Assembly (NCBI GenBank): GCA_905182985.1
Contig: CAJJDN010000118.1
Coordinates: 55,825 to 119,824, forward strand
DNA length: 64,000 bases
Direction of reading: 5' to 3'
Origin: Paramecium sonneborni
Taxonomy: Eukaryota; Ciliophora; Oligohymenophorea; Peniculida; Parameciidae
How positions within the stretch are numbered: the first letter of the stretch is position 1; the number at the start of each line of letters is the position of its first letter. The notes under the pieces are model-generated. The model saw only the letters and a program-made list of their open reading frames with translations, did not search any database and was not told the origin of the DNA. Shown one piece after another: positions 44,489 to 58,820 of the stretch. A program made the position numbers and the translations under genes.

Positions 44489-46317
44489 ATGACTCAAACT
44501 ATCAATGCAGATTTGTTGTTAAGAATGAGTACTCTTAATTAAGAGTTTCATTTATTAGCTACTAATACTAATTTATTTATGAAAACGATTAGGGATGAAT
44601 TGATAAAATAACAATTAGATAATTAAAGTAGTAGATAAATCTGTGATCATAATACTTAAGTATGAATTCATTTAAAATAGAGTGTTAGTGAATTGAAGTG
44701 GCATTTAGATGAATAGGTGGGTATTCTCTATAAAAAATATGAAAAATAAGTTAATGATAAAATAAGAGAATTCGAAAGCATTTAAAAATAAAAAGAAATT
44801 TCAGAATAAAATAGAATTAAAGAATTAGAATAAAGATTTAATCAATATGATGATATAATTAAAGAAATAGATAAAAAATGGGAATCTAAATCTAATGATC
44901 GTTACATTGCAAGCATTATTCAAAAGAACTTATTAACAAATCAAAATATAGGGTAATTTATAGTTGATAAAGTATTGAAATTAACAGAAGAGACTGTTTA
45001 AAATAAAATAAATGAATTTTAAAAGTTGGTTGATGATAGAATCACAAATTAATTTCATTAGATATCTAACTTACAAAATCTAATTAGAAAATTTGAATCC
45101 AAATATCAAGAATTACAAAATAAATTGAAAATACAAAAGGATTTTTAGATGGATTTTCAAGAATCTTAATCAAAAAAACTATAGGTTTTGTAGCATCAAA
45201 ATTCTTTATTTAAAGAAGTAGTTTAATAATAAGTTCATAAGTAATGATTCATAATACTAATTAGTATAATAGAATAATCAGAATTATGTAAAACAAATAT
45301 TAAAGATCTAAAAGAACAAATGATTAAGCAATTTGAAGATGCTTCTGTTGGAAAACTTGAAAATAATGACTAATTAATGTAGATTATGATTTAGGATTAA
45401 CATAAAATAAGGGAACTTGAAAGAAAATAGGATTTGATATTTAAAAATGAGAATGAAATTAAATTAAAATTAGAGTAAATGCAATAGGATTATAGTCAAT
45501 AAAATTAGAGAGCATTAAATTAAATTGTTACAATGGATAGTGAAATGAAAAATATTAGCTTTGCAATTAATGGAATCTTTGAGAAAATGGGTACTATTAC
45601 TTTAAATCCTTAAACAATGTAAGAACCAAAATAATTTGAAAAACCATAAGAAAAATTTAAACCATTATTGGTAAGTCAAAAAATTTAAAAATAATTCTGT
45701 TTAAAAGATTAAATCGGATAAATTGAAATTTTATTTCGACATGTTTAGTTACTATTCAGTCATATATGTAAATCATATAGATATGAACAAAAAATGGAAT
45801 TGAATAAGTAAAAATTGAAATCAGATTTAACTAGAAACAATTCGAATGAATAAGTTCCATCAGATATCGATCATCCTTAATATGTCTTTTAACAATATTT
45901 GTTATAATAAAAATAAGAATAATTATAAAAGCCTGAATTGTAAAAAGGTGAATAGCCTTATTAACAATAGATTTCCAACCCTTAAAATTAATTAAAGATT
46001 AATATTCAACCTCCATAATAGGGGAATGAAGATTATTTTGGAGATTCTAAATTATATTTTAATACAACCATGAGACCTCTTTATATTCAAGGGAAATGTA
46101 AAAATTTAAATTAATTATAGAACATGCAATGGATATTCGACCTTAAATTGAAATGTAATAATTATCAGCAAAGGTGAAATAAGTGGCAAATTTATTCTGT
46201 GATACAGATTTAAGACAATAATTAATTGAAAATAGCTAAAGTTTTCGACCAGGATCAGGAAAGAAAAAATTACCAAAAATTAATTCAAAAAGTTTTAATT
46301 TTTCAAATGATGATTGA
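44489..46317 (+). CDS. coiled-coil protein
   Basis: About 585 residues after removal of three introns (21, 24 and 23 nt, each containing or preceding an in-frame TGA). From residue 70 to 330 it is coiled coil (IQKQKEISEQNRIKELEQRF, KFESKYQELQNKLKIQKDF). A Gln/Pro-rich region follows, and a final 60 residues of mixed character (AMDIRPQIEMQQLSAKVKQV, ending SGKKKLPKINSKSFNFSNDD). No named domain. Composition fits a cytoskeletal protein. Confidence 0.75.
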
Positions 46318-46359
46318 TGATAATTAGAAATTTTTGTTTATTGATACTAATTTATTTTA

Positions 46360-47162
46360 TCATTTCTTAGCTCCTTAATTAGCAACAGCTTCCATTTTTT
46401 TTCTTATTTCTTCTTAATCTCCTAAATAATACGAACCTAAAGACTTTAAATTATGATCAAATTCATAAACTAATGGGACACTAGTTGGAATATTTAGTTC
46501 AAGAATATCTAAAATTTATTAAAGATTGTCATACCTTTTTCAGAAACATTATCTAAATACTTAACAATACTTCTCAATGAATTACCATGAGCAACAACTA
46601 AAACATTTTTTCCAGCCAGAATATCTTTAGCTATATGATCATGCCAGAAAGGAATAACTCTAACAACAGTATCTTTAAGACATTCAGTGAGTGGTAAAGC
46701 ATCTTTAGGAACATCTGCGTATCTTCTATCATTGGCTGGATTTCTAGGATCAGTTGGATCTAAAGGAGGAGGTGGAATGTCATATGATCTTCTCCAAATT
46801 TTGACTTGATCTTCACCATGTTTTTAAGCTGTTTCACTCTTATTTAAACCTTAAAGGGCTCCATAATGTCTTTCATTAAGTCTCCAACTTTTAATGACTG
46901 GTAAATAGTGACATTCCATTTCCTCAGCTGCATAATTATAAGTTTATATAGCTCTAGTCAATACTGATGTGTAGACTTAATGGAATATATATCCTTCCTT
47001 CTTTAACAATTATCCAGCTGCTTTAGCTTCTTCAACTCCTTTTTATGATAGAGTGACATCATGCCATCCTGTAAATCTATTCTCTTTATTCCATTAAGAT
47101 TCTCCATGTCTTAAAAATACTACTCTATATTTTGCTGAAGCGTTCTTGAACATTGTTTGCAT
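46360..47162 (-). CDS. 2,3-bisphosphoglycerate-dependent phosphoglycerate mutase
   Basis: About 258 residues, the usual length. The catalytic phosphohistidine motif is [20 protein letters not shown], followed by [16 protein letters not shown]. The second acidic/His site is [19 protein letters not shown], and [16 protein letters not shown] near the end carries the second catalytic His. It interconverts 3- and 2-phosphoglycerate in glycolysis. One short intron sits after VSEKG. ATG 47162 ([13 protein letters not shown]) is chosen; the second ATG three codons later is possible. No targeting peptide, so cytosolic. The bacterial-like dPGM type is common in protists. Confidence 0.95.
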
Positions 47163-47215
47163 TTTTAATTAATTTATTTATTGTACACAAATATATTATA
47201 TTGATAATAAGATAT

Positions 47216-49418
<2,203 letters not shown>

Positions 49419-49859
49419 TTTTAATATGTTAATTATAATTTATATTATTCAATATTACTCTAAACATTCTTTTGATTTCATTACTTTTCTCTTTTATGAT
49501 ATTATTTAAAACAACCTTTCATTAAACCCAAATCTCATCTTAAAGTAAAATTATTTTACAAATACGATAACCAATTATTTTTATTATCCTTATTATTTAT
49601 ATCTATTAAATTTTTTAATTATGTCATTTATAAAATTTTAAAACTTTTAGAATCTCTTTTCTAACTCAATAATTAGGATTAATTATGAATTATCTTAAGA
49701 CTCAGACATACAACTAAAAATGTTTAAATATATACTTCAATCAAATAAATAACATAAACTAACCAATCACTATAAAATGAGATTTAAATTATGATAAAAG
49801 CATTAAAAGCAATAATTTTCCATTTTGAGTCTCAGATTAAACAAAAATTTTGTTACCAG
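49419..49859. other. intergenic spacer
   Basis: About 440 bp upstream of the ABC-F gene, AT-rich, no feature recognised; it should contain that gene's promoter. Confidence 0.4.
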
Positions 49860-50203
49860 AATAATTACTCATAAAAATTAATTTTTTTCATAATAAAAAT
49901 CATTTATTCAATGAGATTTTCTAATCTACATAGAATATTTAATAAAGAAAAAACTTATTGATTTACAGATTTAAGATGATCACTCTATTTTTGTGTTTTT
50001 GCAAACTAGATTCGCCTTATATAAGAATTGAGAGTTGATTCACGATTGTCTTTAAATTAATTTCTAGAAAATTAATTTGAATTCCAGATTAAATATTATT
50101 TCTCATGAAATAAAGAGTTGGTGAGCAATTAAGTATGAATATTGTTTAATTTTTGAGCTAATTGACGATTAGCTATTGAGATTGATATTCAAAAATTATT
50201 CTA

Positions 50204-50407
50204 ATGAAAGACATGATGTTTGAATAAGAGAAAATTGTTTGTTAAATAACTTCAACAGACATTTCTAAAGAATCAATAAGATATTTATTTGAATAACTAG
50301 AAGTTTCGAAAAAAAAAATAGTGATGACCACTGAAGCTATCATATAGTAGAGTATAAAGAAGGAATTACCAGAAATTTCTAGATTTTAAATTCAAACATA
50401 TTCATGA
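50204..50407 (+). CDS. small helical ORF (first copy)
   Basis: 67-codon TGA-terminated frame, MKDMMFEQEKIVCQITSTDI then SKESIRYLFEQLEVSKKKIV. Helix lengths and the ISKESIRYLFEQLEVSKK pattern are faintly like the histone-fold proteins CENP-X or TAF, but the protein ends abruptly (QTYS) and may continue in an unseen exon. It lies in the duplicated segment, so 51432-51635 is the same gene. Confidence 0.35.
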
Positions 50408-50663
50408 TGAAAATGCTTAATCTGATATTAAGTTATGAGAGAGAACAAATTATATTAAAGAGACCTTAACTACATTTATATATAGAGAAAATTTTGTCAT
50501 TTTTAAACAAAATCAAATTAAAAATAAATCATTTATTTTTTTTTGATTAATGTATTTGCACTTATATCTTTAAATAAAATTATTTAATAATAGATACAAC
50601 AGATTGTGAAACATTTCCATATAAAATATTGAAATAATATTGATAGAATCAAAGAAGACAATC

Positions 50664-51086
50664 TCATTGATGGCTGACAGTGGATAATTGTTTGTTTGTT
50701 GATCTGTTTTTCTTTTTTCCTTTTGCCAAGGGATTAAATTTCTAATGATGAGATCGACATTGGGTAGCTGTTCTAGTAGGGATAAACTAGCTCATTAATT
50801 TAAATATTTTTTTTGATTTTTTGTCATACTTAGACTTTAAAATAGACTCATGATTTCTCACGAATTCTAGATATGTTAAATGTTCTTATTTAGTCCAATG
50901 TCCTATGCATAAGTATTAATTGTACCATTAACTCTTGATTAAGACTCATCATCATTCAACAAACACTTTTCTTCTTGTCCAAAATTCACTTCAGTTGTAT
51001 GATTATTTTGGGCATTATTTGTGATATTTGGTGACTCAATCTACTGCTAAGTAATTCCATTGCTCAAAATAAATGGTGCTTCGTAT
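50664..51086 (-). other. partial duplicate of the Myb/SANT gene
   Basis: Truncated first copy of the Myb-like gene, lacking its first exon codons because the duplication ends at the N. It should be merged with 51892-52358. Confidence 0.8.
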
Positions 51087-51431
51087 NAATAATTACTCAT
51101 AAAAATTAATTTTTTTCATAATAAAAATCATTTATTCAATGAGATTTTCTAATCTACATAGAATATTTAATAAAGAAAAAACTTATTGATTTACAGATTT
51201 AAGATGATCACTCTATTTTTGTGTTTTTGCAAACTAGATTCGCCTTATATAAGAATTGAGAGTTGATTCACGATTGTCTTTAAATTAATTTCTAGAAAAT
51301 TAATTTGAATTCCAGATTAAATATTATTTCTCATGAAATAAAGAGTTGGTGAGCAATTAAGTATGAATATTGTTTAATTTTTGAGCTAATTGACGATTAG
51401 CTATTGAGATTGATATTCAAAAATTATTCTA

Positions 51432-51635
51432 ATGAAAGACATGATGTTTGAATAAGAGAAAATTGTTTGTTAAATAACTTCAACAGACATTTCTAAAGAA
51501 TCAATAAGATATTTATTTGAATAACTAGAAGTTTCGAAAAAAAAAATAGTGATGACCACTGAAGCTATCATATAGTAGAGTATAAAGAAGGAATTACCAG
51601 AAATTTCTAGATTTTAAATTCAAACATATTCATGA
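51432..51635 (+). CDS. small helical ORF (second copy, assembly duplicate)
   Basis: Same sequence as 50204-50407, shifted by 1228 bases. One real locus is expected. Confidence 0.3.
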
Positions 51636-51891
51636 TGAAAATGCTTAATCTGATATTAAGTTATGAGAGAGAACAAATTATATTAAAGAGACCTTAACTA
51701 CATTTATATATAGAGAAAATTTTGTCATTTTTAAACAAAATCAAATTAAAAATAAATCATTTATTTTTTTTTGATTAATGTATTTGCACTTATATCTTTA
51801 AATAAAATTATTTAATAATAGATACAACAGATTGTGAAACATTTCCATATAAAATATTGAAATAATATTGATAGAATCAAAGAAGACAATC

Positions 51892-52358
51892 TCATTGATG
51901 GCTGACAGTGGATAATTGTTTGTTTGTTGATCTGTTTTTCTTTTTTCCTTTTGCCAAGGGATTAAATTTCTAATGATGAGATCGACATTGGGTAGCTGTT
52001 CTAGTAGGGATAAACTAGCTCATTAATTTAAATATTTTTTTTGATTTTTTGTCATACTTAGACTTTAAAATAGACTCATGATTTCTCACGAATTCTAGAT
52101 ATGTTAAATGTTCTTATTTAGTCCAATGTCCTATGCATAAGTATTAATTGTACCATTAACTCTTGATTAAGACTCATCATCATTCAACAAACACTTTTCT
52201 TCTTGTCCAAAATTCACTTCAGTTGTATGATTATTTTGGGCATTATTTGTGATATTTGGTGACTCAATCTACTGCTAAGTAATTCCATTGCTCAAAATAA
52301 ATGGTGCTTCGTATTTATACTATAGTAATGGTATGGTAGTGGTCTACTACTAAAGCAT
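51892..52358 (-). CDS. Myb/SANT-like DNA-binding protein
   Basis: About 147 residues from ATG 52358 with one 23-nt intron (GTACAA...GCATAG). After a Gln/Asn/Glu-rich N-terminus (ITNNAQNNHTTEVNFGQEEK) comes a single Myb repeat: GHWTKQEHLTYLEFVRNHES, then IPTRTATQCRSHHQKF. The spaced Trp/Phe residues and the TATQCRSHHQKF end of helix 3 match Myb-like proteins of the SHAQKYF-related type, in which helix 3 contacts DNA. The tail is basic (KGKKKNRSTNK), fitting nuclear localisation. The gene crosses the end of the second duplicated copy. A short transcription regulator is likely. Confidence 0.82.
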
Positions 52359-53871
52359 CACTTTATGGCTTATAATGGATCAATATTACGATTTTATATT
52401 ATCTATTGTTGTTAAAGATAGTAGAAAGGGTTATAGTATTAGCCTGGAGAGTATAAATTGTACATTAAATCTGGATTCATTTGTATGAATTTTTTTTTCA
52501 AAAATAAATTAATTATTAATTTAATGCATTATAACTTGGCTATTAACGATAATACGACAGATTCCTTTACATATATTCTTTTTATTTGTGAATTATTATT
52601 AACCATAAATTAATTTCTTTTAAATTCATATGTCAAATTCTTCTTAATATATCTTCCAAAGTCTCTACTAAATATCGTTTTTATATGTTTTGTTCTATTC
52701 GTTAAAAGACATTAGAGGAGCCTTTCTCTCTTAAAAATACGAAATCTTTTTATCAATACAAAATGATATTGTTTAGTCTGAAAGTAAATGTCTACCAGAA
52801 ATTCTATTCTTTATTAATCTTCCTCAAGGCTTTTTTATTACTGAATTAATTAACTGTTTTAGATTTAAACTTTTTTTTTTCTCTATCTTGATAATTTTTA
52901 TATACAAATTAATAAATAAAGAGCTATATTGAGACACAAATGAGCTTTGTTTATTTAAATTAATGATTTAAGAAACTTTTTTTTTATTTTTCTATTAAAT
53001 AAATTTTCTTTGAAAAATTATTTATGATTTAATTTTAGAAGTCAAAGAGAACTATTAATTTAAATGATTTAAGTTCTGATGATTATTATATTAAATTTTT
53101 ATAGAGGCTTTTATTGAAACAAGGCTGACCCACAAAGTCTATTTTATTGTTATTTGTTAAAATTTTTAATCTTGAGGATAACGTTAAAAGTATTTGGTAA
53201 TTATGTAACCATTATTTTAGAAAATAATTTTACTAGATTAATGTAAAATTGAGATTTATTATTCATTTTTCATTTTCAATTTATATATCATTAATAAGAA
53301 ATTTAAAACTCAAATGAATAGAAAGAAGTATTTCAGAAATTTAAAAATAGGGTTATCAATTTGAAAAATTGATGTTGAGTTTCAAAATAAATCATTTATT
53401 TCTAATGAAATAATACAATATAGAACCATAAAGAATCAAATTTGGAAAATATCCAGTAAATTAAAATTATAGTCTTCAAATGGCTTAAGAGGGTTTTATA
53501 CATATTTTAAGAATATGAGCAAAATTTATCAAAAAACAAGAAACTTACATTATATTCTAATTTTTCTTTTGATTTTTAGATACTGAATATTAACAATGCA
53601 GAAATATCTGCTTAATAATCTGAGTTTTTTTTATTAATATTTTTATTGACATTTATCATATAAAATAAAATAATATTTTTAAAATAATATGAAATTCTTA
53701 ACATAGAGCTTATATTTTTACCTCTTTTTTCTATGAAATAATTCTAAGTTTAATGTTAATGAAGGCCATAATTCTTAGTTTTTTTGGTTTATCATATAAA
53801 ATAACAAAGGCTTGATTATTTATTTTTGAATCTTTAAACAATAGATAGATAGTTATAAAGGGATTCCCATA
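52359..53871. other. long region without recognisable genes
   Basis: About 1.5 kb, the longest apparently empty stretch. AT-rich, with frames short in all phases under the ciliate code and no intron chain that joins them. No RNA gene or repeat seen. Given the usual density it may hold a decayed gene. Confidence 0.4.
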
Positions 53872-54156
53872 ATGAATACAAATAATTACTTTAATCGAAG
53901 AGTATTTACTTATTTACTCAAGTTCAATTCTTCATATAAGAACTGCAATTATAAATATTGTGAATTAATAGATGCTGAATTAAAAATTACTATGATTTAT
54001 TTAAGGTATTATTGGTTATTATTTATATAATTATTGATTAGACTTGTATAAAAAGAAATAGGAGATGAATTATAGATAGATCTTACAATGTAAACATATT
54101 TGGATAAAGAAGACGTTGTGATTAATATATAATAGTTATTTAATTGTAATAAATGA
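53872..54156 (+). CDS. small hypothetical protein
   Basis: 82 residues with one 36-nt intron (GTATTA...GATTAG). MNTNNYFNRRVFTYLLKFNS is basic and followed by an acidic helical part (LVQKEIGDELQIDLTMQTYL). No domain recognised. TGA 54154 is only 6 bp before the next start codon, so an exon of the next gene cannot be ruled out. Confidence 0.42.
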
Positions 54157-54161
54157 ATTAA

Positions 54162-55738
54162 ATGTCTCTACAACATTTATAAACAATAAAAGAAGAAAGA
54201 CATTCCTAAGAAAATATGGACTTAAACTAGAATCTTTTAGAGAAAGCAAAGGTCGTATTATATTAACGTTTAAGTAGAGAGAACATGAGGCGGATGAAAA
54301 TGAACAATTTCTGCCAGAAGAACAGAAGGATTTAAGTGATGAAGATATTTAAGATTAATAATAGAAATAAGATAATGTAAAGAGCTTTGTCGTTGGTACA
54401 GGGATGGCTGGATTCTTGTTTGAAGAAACATTTGGATTTGATGATAAAAAATAGAAGAATAATAAGTAAATCAAGAGATTGACTTTGAATACTCGAATTA
54501 CATAGATAGCAGGTTTAAACAAGTTACCAGATGATGAAGAGGATGATCAATAACTTTATGAGAAAATTCCTTAATATTTAGCTTGGGGAATTATTTTTTA
54601 TGCATCATTTAATAATGCAATGATGCCTCCTTGGATTATGACAATTCCAGCTGAAAAAGTATTTATTATAAAATAAATCAAGTATTTACGTATTGCTTGG
54701 AGATTTCTGTTGTAAGGCATCTTTCTTATACCTTTTATAATGTATGAATACAGAACAGGAAATGAGAAAGTTAAGTCTGCCTATACAAAAGAATTCTTAT
54801 TGTAATGGACACACATGAGGAAAGTCTATATGGCAAGTTTAACTACAACTGTAACTTTTGCTGTATTTCTGTTTTGTTTTGATTATACAAATATCTCTAG
54901 TGTTTTTGTTTTAGGTTCTTAGACTAATTTCTGGTTATCAGTATTTAGAAAAAAAGAAAATAATCACAATATTGAAGGAGGAGGCAAAATTATGTGTGTT
55001 GTTGGGTACGATTAAAATTATATATAATTTATAGTTATTTATTAATCTGTTTGGATTCCTATATGTTAGATACAGAAACTATTCCTTAATCAGCTAAAAA
55101 TTATATTAATCCTTTATTATATGATAGACCAATCTGGATGAGAATTGTAATTGGAAATACCATTCCAGTATTTTACTAAAATCTATTTAATTAGTTCTTT
55201 GCTTCAATAATCTTAGCTGAATTATCAAAGGCCAATCAAGATCTTAGAAGTGTATTTCCACCTTTCTTAGCCAATTTCTGTGTTGCCTTTTTTGTTTGTC
55301 TTAACATGTGTATGGTCTCATTCTTTATGGATGGTACAGAAATCAATTTTGATTCCAGATGGGGTTGGTTTGGATTATTCCAAAATGGAAAATTTATGGG
55401 CTTTTTGTATACAATATTATATCTAATGTTTTAGTTATATGTCTACTATGTTAAGTATTGGAGTGTTTATTTCATCTATTTTAATTAGTAAACTATTTGA
55501 GCCAATTGTTCCTGCTACTGCTGCCTTATTCGAACCTGTTATTACAGCTATCCTTTGTGATATTGCTACTGTTTAATATTACCCTGCTGCTATTGCTTGT
55601 TTTGGTTATGTATTTCTTCTACCAGGTTAATTTATTATCATTGTTGGATAACATATCTTGAAAAAATAATAGGAACAAGAACAAAAGTAAAAACTTGAAT
55701 AATAACAGCTAATTCATGCTTCTAGAGCTTAACAATGA
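54162..55738 (+). CDS. DMT-superfamily (EamA/SLC35-like) transporter
   Basis: About 490 residues. An acidic, Gln-rich cytosolic N-terminus (EADENEQFLPEEQKDLSDED) is followed by about ten hydrophobic helices: YLAWGIIFYASFNNAMMPPW; RKVYMASLTTTVTFAVFLFC; YTNISSVFVLGSQTNFWLSV; FASIILAELSKANQDLRSVF; LANFCVAFFVCLNMCMVSFF; STMLSIGVFISSILISKLFE; PIVPATAALFEPVITAILCD. The last pair (surviving 'PATAALFEPVITAIL') is the conserved end of the EamA repeat. A Gln-rich tail (KKQQEQEQKQKLEQQQ) is cytosolic. Introns: 23-26 nt near 54253, 29 nt at 55007 and 28 nt at 55409. The substrate is unknown; DMT members move nucleotide sugars, metabolites or drugs. Confidence 0.75.
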
Positions 55739-55821
55739 TATACAAAATCAAAAGTTAAATTTTAAACTTGATTTCTTTTATTAAATAATGAAGTTAAACA
55801 ATAATATTTAACGAATAAATA

Positions 55822-56364
55822 ATGTTCCTGTTCCAAAAAAGATTAATGACCCTATCACAAAGCTCTCAGTAACCTATTAGACTTAAACCTAAGTTCTATT
55901 CATTGTAAAAGGAAAACATGCCTATTCAAAAGGATCTACCTAAAGTTAATTTGATTCATAAATTAAATGAAGCCTCAAAAATGTCTAAATCTCAACCCAA
56001 ATAATAAGTACTAATTACTCAAAAGACTATTTCCAAAGATATTTGGCATAAAAAGTCTATTTCCATGAAAATGAAAAAAGCTAATTTTAAAGATGGTAAA
56101 AAGATTATCAGTGGATAATTAATCAAATACAAAAAAGGCGATTAGATCTATGCTTTTCGATGTATCAAAGATACTATGAAATAATGCAAATTAAAGGATT
56201 TAAAATTAGATCATGATGTTGATACCGATGATGAATAAATTTTTATGGCAACTAAAAATATGTTTATGAGTTTATGCTAAAGTATTAAAAGAGAGTTATT
56301 CAACAATTAAGATGAGTAAAACAATCAAGAAAATAAAATTATTATAGATGACGACTTTTTATGA
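55822..56364 (+). CDS. hypothetical basic protein
   Basis: Uninterrupted 180-residue frame. The N-terminus (MFLFQKRLMTLSQSSQQPIR) is basic, hydroxylated and free of acidic residues, compatible with a mitochondrial presequence. The middle is Lys-rich (KSISMKMKKANFKDGKKIIS) and the end acidic (QDEQNNQENKIIIDDDFL). No domain recognised. Confidence 0.6.
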
Positions 56365-56722
56365 TATTTATTAACAACTATTACCATTATCTAAACTAAT
56401 CAATTAATAATCCTAATAAATTTCTTTTTAAAATCCATCAGACTTTTTTTACTCTTTATTATAATTTATAAATTACTTACTTATATTCATATAAATTTAA
56501 CTACAATAAATTCATTTAATAATATAACTTTATACTATACCATAATGTAAGCATATCATTTTCGTAACTTTATTTAATTTAGAATTTATTTTATGTTAAA
56601 AAAAATTAAATTTAACCAAGAAAGAAACCATGAATTTGTATTATTATTAGTTAATATTTTTTTCATAATAAATCATTATATTATTCATCAAAATTTTAAT
56701 GTCATAAATAAATAAAAAATAT
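56365..56722. other. intergenic spacer
   Basis: About 360 bp between convergent genes, AT-rich, nothing recognisable. Confidence 0.45.
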
Positions 56723-58676
56723 TCAACTCTTTAAAAGAGGAAGTGGAGATGATAGACATCTTTATGTGTCTAATCTAATATCTTAATTAAAACTATTAAT
56801 TATTGAATCTTTTCTTTGAGAACGTACTAATTACCAATCTTCATCTCTCTTTATAAACATATTAGGATCGAATGAATGAACAGGCACTAAACTTAGTCCG
56901 AGAGGTATTTATTTGTAAAGATAAAATTGAATTTTATAAACTTATCTCCCTATATTTCTCATTGTAATTTTATCAAAAGGTCCTAGATTTCTAATTATCA
57001 ATAAAGAAATTGATATATAAAGATCTAAAGACCTTTTATCATTCTTTTTGACTTCATCTAGTGTTGTTGGATTGATTAATGGAAATTTATCTAATTCTAT
57101 TCTTGTTCCTTTTGGAATCTTGAAGAAAATACAAACATTCACAATAGATTATGGTAAAAAAGATTAATCTAAATCTTCTTCTAATTCAATTTATAATTCT
57201 TCTGAATATTAGGCTGAAAATAAAATAAGATTTAGAAATAATTGCTGAACTTATTTATAATCAGATTTCATAAAAAGATCTTTTAATTTAGTGTTTATTT
57301 TAATAGCTCTAGCTTTTAATTTATTGTTGTTTCTGTAATATTTCATTTTATCGATTAAACACTCAAGTAATTAAATAAGATTAAATTTTAATAATGATAG
57401 TTATTTAAAATCAAGATTAGCTGAAAAATAATCAGAAATGTTATAATATTTATTGAACGCAATATAAAGTTAAGCATTAATATAAATAAGGCATTTTCTA
57501 AAATTTAGATCCTTTTATTATTAACATAATTGATATTTTTTTTAAATACCATTCATAATTATCAATGATAATCTAATATGAGTATTGAAAATGTCTTAAA
57601 AGTAGTTTAATAATTTTAATGTTGCTTTATTTTATAATTTTAATTTATCTACAAATTATTTTTTTTATTGTTCATTAATTAGTATTATTGCACAAGGTTC
57701 AGTATCGAAACACAAAACTACTTTTATGATATAAGACTCTTCTTAATTAAATCCAAATAATATGTGTTAATAATCCTAGTATTTATTCTCATAATTTTCT
57801 AATAATCTTAATTTCTTTTTATCTGTAAATAGGTAAAATAAAAACTATTCTAAATTTATATCAGCAGAATTTTTTCTTATATCTTTTTATTTTGTTATTT
57901 TTCGTCCCTAACTTGCAACAATAGTCTTTCTAATGAATGTTTAAAAATTATATTGTTCCTCTTCTTCAGTTAGTTTGTCAACCTGCTCTTGTTATAAAAT
58001 TATTTATCTTGAATTTTCAATGAAATTTACAATGTAATATTTCATTTCTAAATTTTCTCTTATATTTTTTTCGATCGTTAAGTGCTTGCAATATTACACA
58101 TATGTCATTCTCAGCAATTATTATTAATATCTAGATTATTGATAGAATAGAAGTATATAAACAAGGAATTTAAGAATTTGAGACCATAAAGGCTCTTTAG
58201 AATTAGGTATCATTACCATAAAGATTAGATAAACAAATAATAAAATGAACGCTTTTTAAATTGAATCCATCATATTTATCATTCTAAAATTAATATAAGA
58301 AATATTTTTACGTTAAACTTAGGATAGCTAAGAAATATCCATCAATAAATTAATATCTCTCAGGATGTATTTATAAATATTAAGATGTAGCATAAAATAA
58401 ATTGAATAACAATATTCCAATAAGTAATAATATTTCGTATGCTCTAACACACTTCTTCTAATATCTCAAACTTACAACTACAATAACCCCTAAAATCAAA
58501 TTAAGACAAACAACAAACCAAGATGACTGAAACACCTTTTCTATTGTATAATAAATTATTAGAGGTATTAATATGATTTTCTATATTAACTAAAATCTTA
58601 ATCTGAACTTCATCATGTAATTTTCATATTACTCTTCAAATTTATCAGAGATAAACTTTTATGATAAAAATTGCAT
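56723..58676 (-). CDS. membrane protein resembling a histidine kinase with eroded catalytic motifs (paralogue 1)
   Basis: About 600 residues from ATG 58676 (MQFLSQKFISDKFEEQYENY). Several transmembrane helices come first (IILIPLIIYYTIEKVF, VVCLNLILGVIVVVSLRY, YEILLLIGILLFNLFY, FIDGYFLAILSLTQ). A PAS-like stretch follows (SYIIKVVLCFDTEPCAIILI), then helices where the phosphoacceptor region would be (KATLKLLNYFQDIF). The end has the layout of a HATPase domain: DYKQVQQLFLNLILFSAQYS in the N-box position, and SLDLYISISLLIIRNLGPFD where GLGL-IS-x-x-L-GP is expected. The H-box His, N-box Asn and GxG boxes are missing. It is a tandem paralogue of the next gene. Confidence 0.55.
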
Positions 58677-58820
58677 TTATTATATTTATATTTAACTTAA
58701 ATTTTGACAAATCCTTAATGTTTTATAATTAGATAATAGATGATCTCAATATAAATATAAACTTATTAAAATCAGATTTCTAGTTTAAAATTTTATTAAT
58801 TATTTAAAATTTACAGGACA

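Larger units (their letters stand above)
49860..52314. repeat. 1227-bp direct duplication around a single N (assembly overlap)
   Basis: Bases 49860-51086 and 51088-52314 have the same length (1227) and the same sequence where compared, both starting aataattactcat and ending gtgcttcgtat, with one N at 51087. As at 18570-20712, the pattern is that of two unmerged contig ends, not of a biological tandem duplication. Confidence 0.9.
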
